A DNA stretch of 43,769 nucleotides from positions 1 through 43,769 of the forward strand of contig JAHIWE010000033.1 in assembly GCA_018816105.1 (NCBI GenBank). Direction: 5' to 3'. A model generated the notes under the pieces. It did not search any database, was not told the DNA's origin, and saw only the letters and a list, made by a program, of their open reading frames with translations. This document shows, in pieces, positions 14,860 to 23,497 of this stretch (positions within the stretch are counted from its first letter, which is position 1; each line of letters starts with the position of its first letter). This DNA comes from a bacterium. GTDB taxonomy: Bacteria; Campylobacterota; Campylobacteria; Campylobacterales; Arcobacteraceae. The position numbers and the translations under genes are program-made.

Positions 14860-14888
14860 TTGACATTAATAAAAAAATGTTCTATAAT
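14860..14888 (+). promoter_or_regulatory. Perfect-consensus promoter of the sulfur operon
   Basis: TTGACA (14860-14865), a 17-base spacer and TATAAT (14883-14888) match consensus completely. Transcription would start near 14895, leaving about 38 bases of leader with AAAGGA before the ATG at 14933, too short for a riboswitch. Confidence 0.85.
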
Positions 14889-14932
14889 TTCAACATATTA
14901 AAAAAGAAGCAAAAAAAAGAAAGGAAAACAAT

Positions 14933-16201
14933 ATGCAAAACGAAACAATTGCACTACACGCTGGTTATAACAAAAAAGAAGGCAATGGTTCAATGGCTGT
15001 TCCAATTACACAAACTACTGCTTATGCATTTAGAGATTCTGAGCATGCTGCTAATTTATTTGCACTAAAAGAATTAGGACCTATTTATACTAGATTAACA
15101 AATCCTACAACTGATGTTTTAGAGCAAAGATTTGCTGCACTTGAAGGTGGAGCTGCTGCAATTTGTGTTGCATCTGGTCAATCAGCTATTTTCTATGCTG
15201 TTGCAAATGTTGCTGAAGCTGGAGATAATATTTTAATCTCTGATAAATTATATGGTGGAGCTGTTACTTTACTAGCTCATACTATGAAAAGATTTGGTAT
15301 CACAGCTCGTGTGTTTAAAAGTGAAGATGCTTCAAATTTAGAAGAGCAAATTGATGATAAAACAAAAGCAATTTTCTTTGAATCATTATCAAACCCACAA
15401 ATTGCAATTACTGATATAGAAAAAGTAGTTGAAATTGCAAAAAAACATGGTGTTTTAACTATTTGTGATAATACAGTAGCAACTGCAGCTTTATTTAACC
15501 CAATCAAATGGGGTGTTGATGTTGTTGTTCACTCAACTTCAAAATATACAAATGGTCAGGGAACTGCAATTGGTGGAATTGTTGTAGAAAGAGATGGAAT
15601 GGCTGAATTCTTTAAAGCTAATTCAAACAGATATTCACACTTTACAACTCCTGATGAGTCATATCATGGATTAGTTTATACAGATGTTCCTCTTCCTAAC
15701 TTTTGTTTAAGAATTAGATTATCTCTTTTAAGAGATATTGGTGCGGCACAAGCTCCTTTTAACTCATGGCTTTTAATTCAAACATTAGAAACTTTAGGTT
15801 TAAGAGTGGATAAACACTCTGATAATGCACTTGAAGTTGCTAAGTTTTTAGAGTCGCATCCAAAAGTAAAAGCTGTAAATTACCCAGGACTTACTTCTAA
15901 TAAATATTATGCAAAAGCACAAAAATATTTTAAAGATGGTAAATCATCAGGATTAATTTCATTTGATGTTAGCTCATTTGAAGAAGCAAGAAAAGTAATT
16001 GATAGTGCTAAATTATTCAGCGTTGTTGTAAATATTGGAGATAGTAAGTCACTTATTGTTCATCCAGCATCTACAACTCACTCTCAAATGAGTCCTGAAG
16101 AGTTAGCAAAAGCAGGTGTTAATCCTGTGACAATTAGACTTTCTATTGGTTTAGAAAACACTGTTGATCTTATTGAAGATTTAAATCAAGCATTAAATTA
16201 A
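14933..16201 (+). CDS. metY: O-acetylhomoserine sulfhydrylase (MetY type)
   Basis: The 422-residue protein belongs to the Cys/Met-metabolism PLP family. It has 'GSMAVPITQTTAYAF' near the N-terminus, 'YTRLTNPTTDVLEQR', and the PLP lysine in 'VVHSTSKYTNGQG' (Lys204). The length (about 420-430, longer than the ~380-400 of MetB/MetC) and 'FESLSNPQI' fit O-acetylhomoserine aminocarboxypropyltransferase, which makes homocysteine from O-acetylhomoserine and sulfide. It is first in the sulfur operon, under a consensus promoter, and consumes the sulfide that the downstream genes should generate. O-succinylhomoserine use cannot be excluded. Confidence 0.9.
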   Translation: MQNETIALHAGYNKKEGNGSMAVPITQTTAYAFRDSEHAANLFALKELGPIYTRLTNPTTDVLEQRFAALEGGAAAICVASGQSAIFYAVANVAEAGDNILISDKLYGGAVTLLAHTMKRFGITARVFKSEDASNLEEQIDDKTKAIFFESLSNPQIAITDIEKVVEIAKKHGVLTICDNTVATAALFNPIKWGVDVVVHSTSKYTNGQGTAIGGIVVERDGMAEFFKANSNRYSHFTTPDESYHGLVYTDVPLPNFCLRIRLSLLRDIGAAQAPFNSWLLIQTLETLGLRVDKHSDNALEVAKFLESHPKVKAVNYPGLTSNKYYAKAQKYFKDGKSSGLISFDVSSFEEARKVIDSAKLFSVVVNIGDSKSLIVHPASTTHSQMSPEELAKAGVNPVTIRLSIGLENTVDLIEDLNQALN

Positions 16202-16202
16202 T

Positions 16203-16616
16203 ATGCCGTTAATTTCAACAAAAGGTGTATATGGCTTAACAGCCATGTACGAGTTAAGTAAGCATCAAGAAGATACTCCCATGCAAATCAAGGATATATC
16301 TGCAAATGCTAATATCCCTCAAAACTACCTTGAACAGTTACTAAGTAAGCTAAGACGAGCTGAATTAGTAAAAAGTATCAGAGGAGCTAGAGGTGGGTAT
16401 ATACTTGCTAGAAAACCTAATGAGATTAAAATAGTTGATATTTTAATCGCTTTAGAAGATGATATAAAAATTGTGGATATGAAAGCAGATAACCCAATTT
16501 TGAATATCTTTTTTGATGAGTCGAAGAATAGTATGAAAAAGATTTTTGATATTTCATTAGATAAATTAGATGAATATCAAGATAAATATAATGAATTTTT
16601 ACATTACAGTATATAA
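16203..16616 (+). CDS. Rrf2-family regulator without cysteines (CymR-like)
   Basis: The 137-residue protein starts one base after the MetY stop. It shows the Rrf2 winged helix: 'STKGVYGLTAMYELSKHQ', 'MQIKDISANANIPQNYLEQLLSKLRRAELVKSIRGARGGYILAR'. The sequence contains no Cys at all, so it cannot hold the Fe-S cluster of IscR or NsrR. CymR of Firmicutes, a cysteine-metabolism repressor of the same family that works in a complex with CysK, is the obvious model. Here the gene sits between metY and cysK. It is probably the operon's own sulfur-responsive regulator, perhaps acting at palindromes near 14788-14859. The regulatory assignment is inference. Confidence 0.85.
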   Translation: MPLISTKGVYGLTAMYELSKHQEDTPMQIKDISANANIPQNYLEQLLSKLRRAELVKSIRGARGGYILARKPNEIKIVDILIALEDDIKIVDMKADNPILNIFFDESKNSMKKIFDISLDKLDEYQDKYNEFLHYSI

Positions 16617-16638
16617 ATAATAAATAAAGGAAAATGAT

Positions 16639-17571
16639 ATGAAATTTGCAAATAATATAACAGAATTAATCGGAAACACACCTTTAGTAAAATTACAAGG
16701 TGCAAGTGATGCAAGTGGAGCTACGGTTCTAGGAAAATGTGAGTTTATGAACCCATCTCACTCTGTAAAAGATAGAATTGGTACAAACATGATAAATGCT
16801 GCTTTAAAAGCTGGATTAATCAAAGAAGGAACAACAGTAATTGAACCAACAAGTGGAAACACAGGAATTGCATTAGCATCTGTTTGTGCAGCACTTGGAA
16901 TTAAACTAGTTCTTACAATGCCTTCATCAATGAGTATTGAAAGAAGAAGATTATTAAAAGCTTTAGGTGCTGATTTAGTATTAACTGCTCCTGAAAAAGG
17001 TATGAAAGGTGCTATTGAAAGAGCAGTTGAATTAAAAGAAGAAACACCAAATTCTTTTATTCCTCAACAATTTGCAAATGAAGCAAATCCTGAGATTCAT
17101 AGACTTACAACAGCAAAAGAAATTTTAGCTGATACTGATGGAAAAATTGATATTTTCATTGCAGCTATTGGTACAGGTGGAACAATAACTGGAACTGGTG
17201 AAGTTTTAAAAGCTCATAATCCTAATATTCAAATTATTGCTGTTGAACCTGATGCAAGTCCTGTATTAAGTGGTGGTAAACCAGGTCCTCATAAAATTCA
17301 AGGTATTGGAGCAGGTTTCGTACCTGATATTTTAAATACAAAAATTTATGATGAAATAATTCAAGTATCAAATGATGATGCAATTGCTAGTTCTAGACTT
17401 CTTGCACAAAAAGAAGGATTATTAGTTGGTATTAGTGCCGGTGCAAACGCACATGTTGCTGCATTAGTAGCTGCTAGACCTGAAAACAAAGGTAAAACTA
17501 TTGTTACAATTTTATGTGATACTGGTGAAAGATACTTAAGTTCAGGTTTATATGATTATGAAGAAGAGTAA
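16639..17571 (+). CDS. cysK: Cysteine synthase A
   Basis: The 310-residue protein is a textbook O-acetylserine sulfhydrylase. It has the PLP lysine in '[11 protein letters not shown]' (Lys44), the substrate loop 'PTSGNTG' (71-76), the phosphate loop '[10 protein letters not shown]', and '[11 protein letters not shown]'. It condenses O-acetylserine with sulfide to cysteine. Start choice is supported by AAAGGAAAATG spacing. It is 22 bases after the Rrf2 gene in the sulfur operon, and a 9-base hairpin overlaps its stop, which may reduce transcription into the downstream sulfate-activation genes. Confidence 0.95.
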   Translation: MKFANNITELIGNTPLVKLQGASDASGATVLGKCEFMNPSHSVKDRIGTNMINAALKAGLIKEGTTVIEPTSGNTGIALASVCAALGIKLVLTMPSSMSIERRRLLKALGADLVLTAPEKGMKGAIERAVELKEETPNSFIPQQFANEANPEIHRLTTAKEILADTDGKIDIFIAAIGTGGTITGTGEVLKAHNPNIQIIAVEPDASPVLSGGKPGPHKIQGIGAGFVPDILNTKIYDEIIQVSNDDAIASSRLLAQKEGLLVGISAGANAHVAALVAARPENKGKTIVTILCDTGERYLSSGLYDYEEE

Positions 17572-17583
17572 AAACTCTTCTTT
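17561..17583 (+). terminator. Hairpin at the end of cysK (attenuator or terminator)
   Basis: AAGAAGAGT (17561-17569) pairs with ACTCTTCTT (17574-17582) across an AAAA loop, followed by a short T-run. It overlaps the cysK stop codon and lies inside an otherwise collinear sulfur gene set, so partial termination is likely. Confidence 0.6.
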
Positions 17584-17619
17584 GTAACTATTTATTATAT
17601 ATAAAATTAGGAAAAATAC

Positions 17620-17850
17620 ATGCACGAAAAACCATATAGGTCAGTGGTAAAATCTATTTCATGGAGAACATTAGGTACTCTTGATACGATGATAATTTCA
17701 TATTTTGTTACAGGTAATTTAGTAATGGCAGCATCAATTGGTTCAATTGAGGTTGTAACAAAAATGGCATTGTATTATTTTCATGAAAGAGCTTGGAATA
17801 GAAGTTCTTTTGGTAGAGTAAAACCTCCTGCAAATGATTATCAAATTTAG
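17620..17850 (+). CDS. DUF2061 small membrane protein
   Basis: The 76-residue protein contains 'RSVVKSISWRTLGTLDTMIISYFVTG' and 'SIGSIEVVTKMALYYFHERAWNR', the two halves of the DUF2061 domain, each with a short hydrophobic segment. The family is membrane-associated, of unknown function, and often encoded beside sulfate assimilation genes, as here between cysK and the APS reductase. A role in sulfate or sulfite handling at the membrane is possible but untested. It ends 8 bases before the next gene. Confidence 0.85.
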   Translation: MHEKPYRSVVKSISWRTLGTLDTMIISYFVTGNLVMAASIGSIEVVTKMALYYFHERAWNRSSFGRVKPPANDYQI

Positions 17851-17858
17851 GTGAAATA

Positions 17859-18563
17859 ATGAGTAAAAAAGAGTTAGTAGAAAAATTAAACAAAGAATTA
17901 GAAAATAAATCAACGCAAGAAGTAGTTGAATTCTTTTTGAAAAACTTTGAAAAAGTAGCATTAAGTTCAAGTTTAGCAGCAGAAGATCAAGTTTTAACAG
18001 ACCTAATGCTAAAGGAAAATAAGAATGCAACAATATTTACATTAGATACAGGCAGACTTCATCCTGAAACTTATGATGTAATGGATGCAACAAATTTGAA
18101 ATATGGTGTAAAAATTGATGTATTTTTCCCAAATAGCGAAAAAGTACAAGAATTATATCAAACGCAAGGTGTAAATGGACAATATGAAAGTATTGAAAAT
18201 AGAAAGAATTGCTGTGGTATTAGAAAAATTGAACCTCTTAAACGTGCTTTAAAAGGTCTTGACGTTTGGATTACAGGGCTAAGAGCTACTCAAAGTGTAA
18301 CAAGAATTGATATGCCTTTAGTTGAATGGGATGAAGCATTTAATGTTATTAAAGTTAATCCTTTGATTAATTGGAATGAAAAAGATGTTTGGGATTACAT
18401 AAAAGAAAATAGAGTTCCATATAATAAACTTCACGATCAAGGTTTCCCTAGTATTGGATGTGCTCCATGTACACGAGCCATTAAAGAAGGTGAAGATATA
18501 AGAGCAGGAAGATGGTGGTGGGAAAACCCAGAACATAAAGAGTGTGGTTTACACAAGAAATAG
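17859..18563 (+). CDS. cysH: Adenylyl-sulfate (APS) reductase, thioredoxin-dependent type
   Basis: The 234-residue protein has the CysH pattern: 'ALSSSLAAEDQVLTDLM', 'FTLDTGRLHPETY', and the catalytic C-terminal 'KECGLH' (Cys229). It also holds both cysteine pairs that bind a [4Fe-4S] cluster, 'NCCGIRK' (Cys118/Cys119) and 'GCAPCTR' (Cys201/Cys204). Presence of the cluster cysteines indicates an enzyme that uses APS rather than PAPS, consistent with no APS kinase (CysC) nearby. It reduces APS to sulfite with thioredoxin. It lies in the sulfur gene set just upstream of cysDN. Confidence 0.93.
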   Translation: MSKKELVEKLNKELENKSTQEVVEFFLKNFEKVALSSSLAAEDQVLTDLMLKENKNATIFTLDTGRLHPETYDVMDATNLKYGVKIDVFFPNSEKVQELYQTQGVNGQYESIENRKNCCGIRKIEPLKRALKGLDVWITGLRATQSVTRIDMPLVEWDEAFNVIKVNPLINWNEKDVWDYIKENRVPYNKLHDQGFPSIGCAPCTRAIKEGEDIRAGRWWWENPEHKECGLHKK

Positions 18564-18637
18564 ATTTTAATTTAAAATATAAAGATGAATTCAAACTTTT
18601 AATTTGAGTGATTCTAAATTAATGGAGAAAAATAAAA

Positions 18638-19549
18638 ATGATAAGTAAAGAAAGATTAACCCATTTAAAACAATTAGAAGCAGAATCAATGCACATAATG
18701 AAAGAAGTAGTAGCAGAATTTCAAAATCCAGCTATGCTTTATTCAGTTGGGAAAGATAGCTCGGTTATGCTTCATATCCTACAAAAAGCATTTTACCCAG
18801 CACCACCACCCTTACCTTTAGTTCATGTTGATACAACATGGAAATTTAAAGAGATGATAGAGTTTAGAGATAGACGTGCAAAAGAAGTTGGTATGGAGCT
18901 TTTAGTTTATATTAATCCTAAAGGTGAAGAGATGGATATCTCTCCTTTTACTCATGGCTCTGCACTACATACCGATGTTATGAAAACTGAAGGTTTAAAA
19001 AATATGTTAAACATTCAAAAGTTTGATGCAGTATTTGGTGGAGCAAGACGTGATGAAGAGAAATCAAGAGCAAAAGAGAGAATCTACTCTTTTAGAGATA
19101 AAAACCATAGATGGGATCCAAAATCACAAAGACCAGAGTTATGGAATATCTATAATGGAAGACACACTAAAGGTGAGTCTATTAGAGTATTCCCATTATC
19201 TAACTGGACAGAGCTTGATATTTGGCAATATATTTATCTTGAAGGTATTCCTATTCCTGATTTATATTTCTCAAAAGAAAGAGATGTTGTAGAATATATG
19301 GGTACAAAAATCATGGTAGATGATGAAAGAATGCCTGAAGAATTAAGAAAAACAGCTAAAAAAGAGATGGTAAGATTTAGAACTTTAGGTTGTTATCCAT
19401 TAACTGGTGCAGTTAATAGTGAAGCTACAACTTTACCAGAGATTATTCAAGAAATGTTAATTTGTACTACAAGTGAAAGACAAGGTAGATTAATAGATAG
19501 TGATGGTGACGCATCAATGGAGAAAAAGAAACAAGAAGGGTATTTTTAA
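18638..19549 (+). CDS. cysD: Sulfate adenylyltransferase subunit 2
   Basis: The 303-residue protein carries the PP-loop '[14 protein letters not shown]' and CysD hallmarks '[17 protein letters not shown]', '[20 protein letters not shown]' and '[15 protein letters not shown]'. The C-terminal '[14 protein letters not shown]' is also typical. With the GTPase subunit CysN it forms ATP sulfurylase, making APS from sulfate and ATP. A 74-base gap before it could hold an internal promoter, though none was clear; ATGGAGAAAA supplies the ribosome site. Only 2 bases separate it from cysN. Confidence 0.95.
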   Translation: MISKERLTHLKQLEAESMHIMKEVVAEFQNPAMLYSVGKDSSVMLHILQKAFYPAPPPLPLVHVDTTWKFKEMIEFRDRRAKEVGMELLVYINPKGEEMDISPFTHGSALHTDVMKTEGLKNMLNIQKFDAVFGGARRDEEKSRAKERIYSFRDKNHRWDPKSQRPELWNIYNGRHTKGESIRVFPLSNWTELDIWQYIYLEGIPIPDLYFSKERDVVEYMGTKIMVDDERMPEELRKTAKKEMVRFRTLGCYPLTGAVNSEATTLPEIIQEMLICTTSERQGRLIDSDGDASMEKKKQEGYF

Positions 19550-19551
19550 AA

Positions 19552-21009
19552 ATGGCACATCAATCAGATTTAATAGCAGAAAATATAGAACAATATTTAA
19601 AAGAACACGAAAATAAAGAGATATGTAGATTTATCACTTGTGGAAGTGTTGATGATGGTAAAAGTACTCTAATTGGAAGACTTTTATATGATTCAAAAAT
19701 GATTTTTGAAGATCAATTAGCAGCAATTGAAAAAGATTCTAAAAAATCAGGAACAACTGGTGATAAAATTGACTTAGCACTTTTAGTTGATGGACTAGCA
19801 AGTGAGAGAGAACAAGGTATTACTATCGATGTTGCTTATAGATTTTTCTCAACTGATAAAAGAAAATTCATAATTGCAGATACTCCAGGTCATGAGCAAT
19901 ATACAAGAAATATGGCAACGGGTGCAAGTACTGCTGATATTGCAATTATTTTAATAGATGCAAGACAAGGGATTTTAACTCAAACTAAAAGACACTCTTA
20001 TATAGCTTCTTTACTAGGTATTAAAAACCTAATCGTTGCTATTAATAAAATGGACTTAGTTGATTTTAGCGAAGAAGTTTTTGAAAATATTAAAAGAGAT
20101 TATAATGAGATTATTGAATATCTTCCTCATAATAAAGATTTAAATATTCAGTTTATTCCTATTTCTGCTTTAGATGGAGATAACATTTTAACTATTTCAC
20201 CTAAGTGTTCTTGGTATAAAGGTCTTCCTTTAATGCAATTATTAGACCGAACAGAAATACATAAACAAGAGTCATCTTCATTTAGATTACCTGTTCAGTA
20301 TGTTGTACGTCCTCATTTAAATTTTAGAGGATTTTCAGGAACAATTTCAAGTGGAAGTGTTAGTGTTGGTGATGAAATTACAGTATTACCTTCAAGAAAA
20401 ACATCTAAAGTAAAATCAATAGTATCAAATGATATTAAAGATTTAAGACCAATTGGAAAAGATGAAACAGTTGAAACTATTCAAACTGCATTTGCTCCAA
20501 TGGCTACAACTATTACACTTGAAGATGAGATTGATATAAGTAGAGGTGATATGATTGTAAAATCAAGTGATATTCCAAAAGTATCAAATCACTTATCAGC
20601 AATGGTAGTTTGGATGGATGAAACTCCACTTAAATTAAATCAAAACTACATTATCAAAAGAGCAACATCTGTAATAAATGGAGCATTTAACACTATTGAG
20701 TTTAAGAAAAACATCAATACTTTTGAAGAAATTGATGCAACACAACTTGCTTTAAATGATATAGCAAAATGTACAATCTCTTTAGATAGAGATATAGCAG
20801 TTGATCCATACCATGAAAATAGATATACAGGAAGTTTTATTATAATTGATAAATATACTAACTCAACAGTTGGGGCTGGTATGATTGTATCTTCTATTGA
20901 AGGTTTCGCTCATTTAGAAGAAGAGAAAAAAGTATATACTCAAAGTGAAATTGAGTTAAATGAATTTATTAGAAGAAATTATCCGCAATGGGATTGTAAG
21001 GCAATATAG
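19552..21009 (+). CDS. cysN: Sulfate adenylyltransferase subunit 1 (GTPase)
   Basis: The 485-residue translation-factor-like GTPase has the G1 loop 'GSVDDGKSTLIGRLLYDS', switch 'REQGITIDVAYRFF', 'DTPGHEQYTRNMA' and 'NKMDLVDF', followed by beta-barrel domains. GTP hydrolysis by CysN drives APS formation by CysD. There is no fused APS kinase domain at the C-terminus (length about 485 versus about 630 for CysNC), matching the APS-type reductase next door. Its stop overlaps the GTG start of the next gene by one base. Confidence 0.95.
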   Translation: MAHQSDLIAENIEQYLKEHENKEICRFITCGSVDDGKSTLIGRLLYDSKMIFEDQLAAIEKDSKKSGTTGDKIDLALLVDGLASEREQGITIDVAYRFFSTDKRKFIIADTPGHEQYTRNMATGASTADIAIILIDARQGILTQTKRHSYIASLLGIKNLIVAINKMDLVDFSEEVFENIKRDYNEIIEYLPHNKDLNIQFIPISALDGDNILTISPKCSWYKGLPLMQLLDRTEIHKQESSSFRLPVQYVVRPHLNFRGFSGTISSGSVSVGDEITVLPSRKTSKVKSIVSNDIKDLRPIGKDETVETIQTAFAPMATTITLEDEIDISRGDMIVKSSDIPKVSNHLSAMVVWMDETPLKLNQNYIIKRATSVINGAFNTIEFKKNINTFEEIDATQLALNDIAKCTISLDRDIAVDPYHENRYTGSFIIIDKYTNSTVGAGMIVSSIEGFAHLEEEKKVYTQSEIELNEFIRRNYPQWDCKAI

Positions 21010-22103
21010 TGTCTAATGATTTAACATTAAATATAGAACAAATAAAAAAAGAAAAAAGTGGAATAGATGTCTTAGGTGACATCTATATCTACTCAATTTT
21101 TCAAGAACGAATAACGCCAAGTGATTTGGAAAGATTCAAATGGTATGGACTTTATGCACAAGATGAAAAACAAGAATTTTTTGAATTAAGAATTCCGCTT
21201 AATATGGGTGAATTAAATCTTGAACAATTAAGAACTATAACGCAAATAACAAAAGATTATACAAATGGCACTTTAAACTTATCAAGTGAGCAAAAAATAG
21301 AGTTAAAAAATCTAAAACTTCACAATATCCCAAATATTTTCAATATGCTTCAAGCTGTTAAATTAAATACTTTTTTTGAAGCAGGTCACACAGTAAGAAG
21401 AGTTCTTACATGCCCAGTAAATGGTATTGATGAAACACAATTATTTGATGTTAGTGATTTAGCAAATAGAATAAATAAAACATTCATTGGAAATAAAGAT
21501 TACTATAACTTACCAAACAAACTTCAAATGGCTATTAGTGGATATGAAGAAGGATGTGATGTTCAGTTTATTCCTGATGTTAGTTTTAATGCAACAAAAG
21601 ATTCAAAAGATAAAATCATTTTTTCACTAAAACTACTTGATAAAACAGTAGGTTATGTAACTTCTCCTCAGGTTCTAAATACAGCAAAAAGTATTGCAAA
21701 TATTTATAAAGATTATGGATATAGAGAGAATTCACAAAAAAGTTCATTTGAATATCTTGTTAATAATTGGGGTTTTGATAAGTTTTACGATATATTAAAT
21801 GCTTCAATCAATTATAAAATAGAAAAAGATATTTCTAAAAAAGATATTTCAACTCCTAGAAAACCTAGAATGGGTATAAACAGCAGTAAAATTCAAGGGG
21901 AAAGTTATATTGGATGTAGATTTAATTCAAATGATATAAGTTATTCAACACTTGATTCTTTATATGAATTATTATTAAAATATAAAGCTTCAAAAATAAA
22001 AATAACCCATAAAGCAAATATTATAATTTTAGATGTTCCTTCAATAAATGCAGAAGAATTTGCAAAAGAGTTGGAAAAAATTGGATTTAATCCTTTTTCA
22101 TAA
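21009..22103 (+). CDS. Half-length nitrite/sulfite reductase-like protein lacking the Fe-S/siroheme motif
   Basis: This 364-residue protein starts with a GTG that overlaps the cysN stop. It resembles siroheme-dependent nitrite/sulfite reductases only in the first three domains: a ferredoxin-like half domain (about 30-105, 'IPLNMGELNLEQLRTITQI'), the 'HTVRRVLTCPVNGIDETQLFDV' domain (about 120-265), and a second ferredoxin-like half (about 280-364). The C-terminal catalytic domain, with paired Cys motifs that bind the [4Fe-4S]-siroheme, is absent, and only three scattered Cys remain. Usual lengths are about 550 or more. It ends in a clean stop and hairpin with no readable remnant behind. It may be a partner subunit, a scaffold, or a decayed enzyme. 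Confidence 0.75.
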   Translation: MSNDLTLNIEQIKKEKSGIDVLGDIYIYSIFQERITPSDLERFKWYGLYAQDEKQEFFELRIPLNMGELNLEQLRTITQITKDYTNGTLNLSSEQKIELKNLKLHNIPNIFNMLQAVKLNTFFEAGHTVRRVLTCPVNGIDETQLFDVSDLANRINKTFIGNKDYYNLPNKLQMAISGYEEGCDVQFIPDVSFNATKDSKDKIIFSLKLLDKTVGYVTSPQVLNTAKSIANIYKDYGYRENSQKSSFEYLVNNWGFDKFYDILNASINYKIEKDISKKDISTPRKPRMGINSSKIQGESYIGCRFNSNDISYSTLDSLYELLLKYKASKIKITHKANIIILDVPSINAEEFAKELEKIGFNPFS

Positions 22104-22108
22104 ATTTT

Positions 22109-22132
22109 TAAGAGCTTTTTATAAAGCTCTTA
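22109..22132. terminator. Hairpin after the sulfite-reductase-like gene
   Basis: TAAGAGCTTT (22109-22118) pairs with AAAGCTCTTA (22123-22132) around a TTAT loop, 6 bases after the stop. It probably ends the sulfate assimilation transcript, although no long T-run follows. Confidence 0.6.
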
Positions 22133-22193
22133 TGCTAAATAACTTAAAATTATAAAACTAATAAGAAAACCTAATTAAACGAGCAAAATAATT

Positions 22194-23495
22194 ATGAACA
22201 AAAATATTTTTAGACCTTTTTTCAATGAAAACAGTGATATTTTAAATTTTATAAAATACAATACTATTGGAAAAAATAAAAAAGAATATTTTGATTATAC
22301 AGCATCAGGATTAGCATTTAGACAAATAGAAAATAGAATCCATGATGTTCTTGAAACCTACGCAAATACTCACTCAAAAGAAGCATCAAACGCAGATAAA
22401 ACCACAAACTATTATGAAATGGCAAGAGCAAATTTAGCTTCTAATTTAGAGCTATCAGATGAGTTTGCTATACTTCCAAGTGGATGCGGAACAACAGCTG
22501 CAATTAAACACTTTCAAGAACTTATGGGATTATATATTCCTCCTTCTACAAAAAAAAGATATGGTTTTGAAATAGATAAATCTAAAGCTCCTTTAGTAAT
22601 TGTAGGACCATATGAACATCACTCAAATGAAGTTTCATTTAGAGAAGCTCTTTGTGAAATCCAAAGAATAGATCTAAATAAAGAAGGATTAATAGATTTA
22701 AATCATCTAAAAGATATTTTAGAAAAAAACAAACACAGAGAAATAATTGCTTCATTTTGTATAGCTTCAAATGTAACAGGAATAATAACTCCCTACGAAG
22801 AAATATCAAAACTCTTACGAACTTACAATGCTGTTGTTTGTTTTGATGCAGCAGCATCTAGTCCTTATATGAATATTCCTAATCATTTATATGATGCAAT
22901 GTTTATGTCACCTCACAAACTTCTTGGAGGTCCAGGATCTTGTGGATTATTGGTAATTAGAAAAAGTCTAATTGATACTGATATCTCACCAACTTTCGCA
23001 GGTGGTGGAACGGTTGAATATGTAAATAAAGAAACTCAAGTTTATCAAAAAAACATAGAAACAAGAGAAGATGCAGGAACTCCTGGAATTTTGCAACTAA
23101 TTCGTGCAAGTTTAGCATATCAGCTAAGAAATGAAATTGGTTTTGAGTTTATTAAAAAACAAAAAAATGGATTAAAAGAATATTTCATAAATGAATTAAA
23201 AAAAATATCAAATTGTGAAATCTATGGAAACCAAGAAGCCTCTAATATAGGAATAATTTCTTTTAATATAAAAGGTCTAAATCCTTACGAACTATGCAAT
23301 AAATTATCAAGTCAAAACAACTTTCAAACAAGAGCAGGATGCTCATGTGCAGGGCCTTATGGACATGATTTATTAGGAATTCAAACTTTAGATATTAACA
23401 ATAAACCAGGATGGGTTAGAATCTCAATTCACTTCTCACAAACAAAAGAAGAGATTAAAAGTTTAGTTGATGGAATTAGAAAAATAGCAGTTTAA
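22194..23495 (+). CDS. Class V aminotransferase, cysteine desulfurase-like
   Basis: The 433-residue PLP enzyme has 'EYFDYTASGLAFRQIE' at the N-terminus, 'LPSGCGTTAAIKHF', 'VGPYEHHSNEVSFREA', and the PLP lysine in 'FMSPHKLLGGPGSCG' (Lys242). A cysteine loop 'RAGCSCAGPYGHDLL' (Cys383/Cys385) corresponds to the catalytic Cys of SufS/CsdA-type desulfurases. It could remove sulfur from cysteine or a related thiol amino acid. Its place right after the sulfate assimilation genes suits a sulfur-transfer role, but substrate is unproven. It has its own gap of 90 bases and could be transcribed alone. Confidence 0.8.
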   Translation: MNKNIFRPFFNENSDILNFIKYNTIGKNKKEYFDYTASGLAFRQIENRIHDVLETYANTHSKEASNADKTTNYYEMARANLASNLELSDEFAILPSGCGTTAAIKHFQELMGLYIPPSTKKRYGFEIDKSKAPLVIVGPYEHHSNEVSFREALCEIQRIDLNKEGLIDLNHLKDILEKNKHREIIASFCIASNVTGIITPYEEISKLLRTYNAVVCFDAAASSPYMNIPNHLYDAMFMSPHKLLGGPGSCGLLVIRKSLIDTDISPTFAGGGTVEYVNKETQVYQKNIETREDAGTPGILQLIRASLAYQLRNEIGFEFIKKQKNGLKEYFINELKKISNCEIYGNQEASNIGIISFNIKGLNPYELCNKLSSQNNFQTRAGCSCAGPYGHDLLGIQTLDINNKPGWVRISIHFSQTKEEIKSLVDGIRKIAV

Positions 23496-23497
23496 AA

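Noticed and set aside
14847-15068. 73-codon ORF overlapping the metY promoter and start
   Set aside because: It would begin upstream of the transcription start inferred from the consensus promoter and reads low-complexity Lys-rich sequence in the wrong frame.
17743-18033. Minus-strand hydrophobic ORF across the DUF2061/cysH junction
   Set aside because: It is antisense to two well-supported genes; Leu/Phe-rich composition is an artefact of AT-rich coding DNA.
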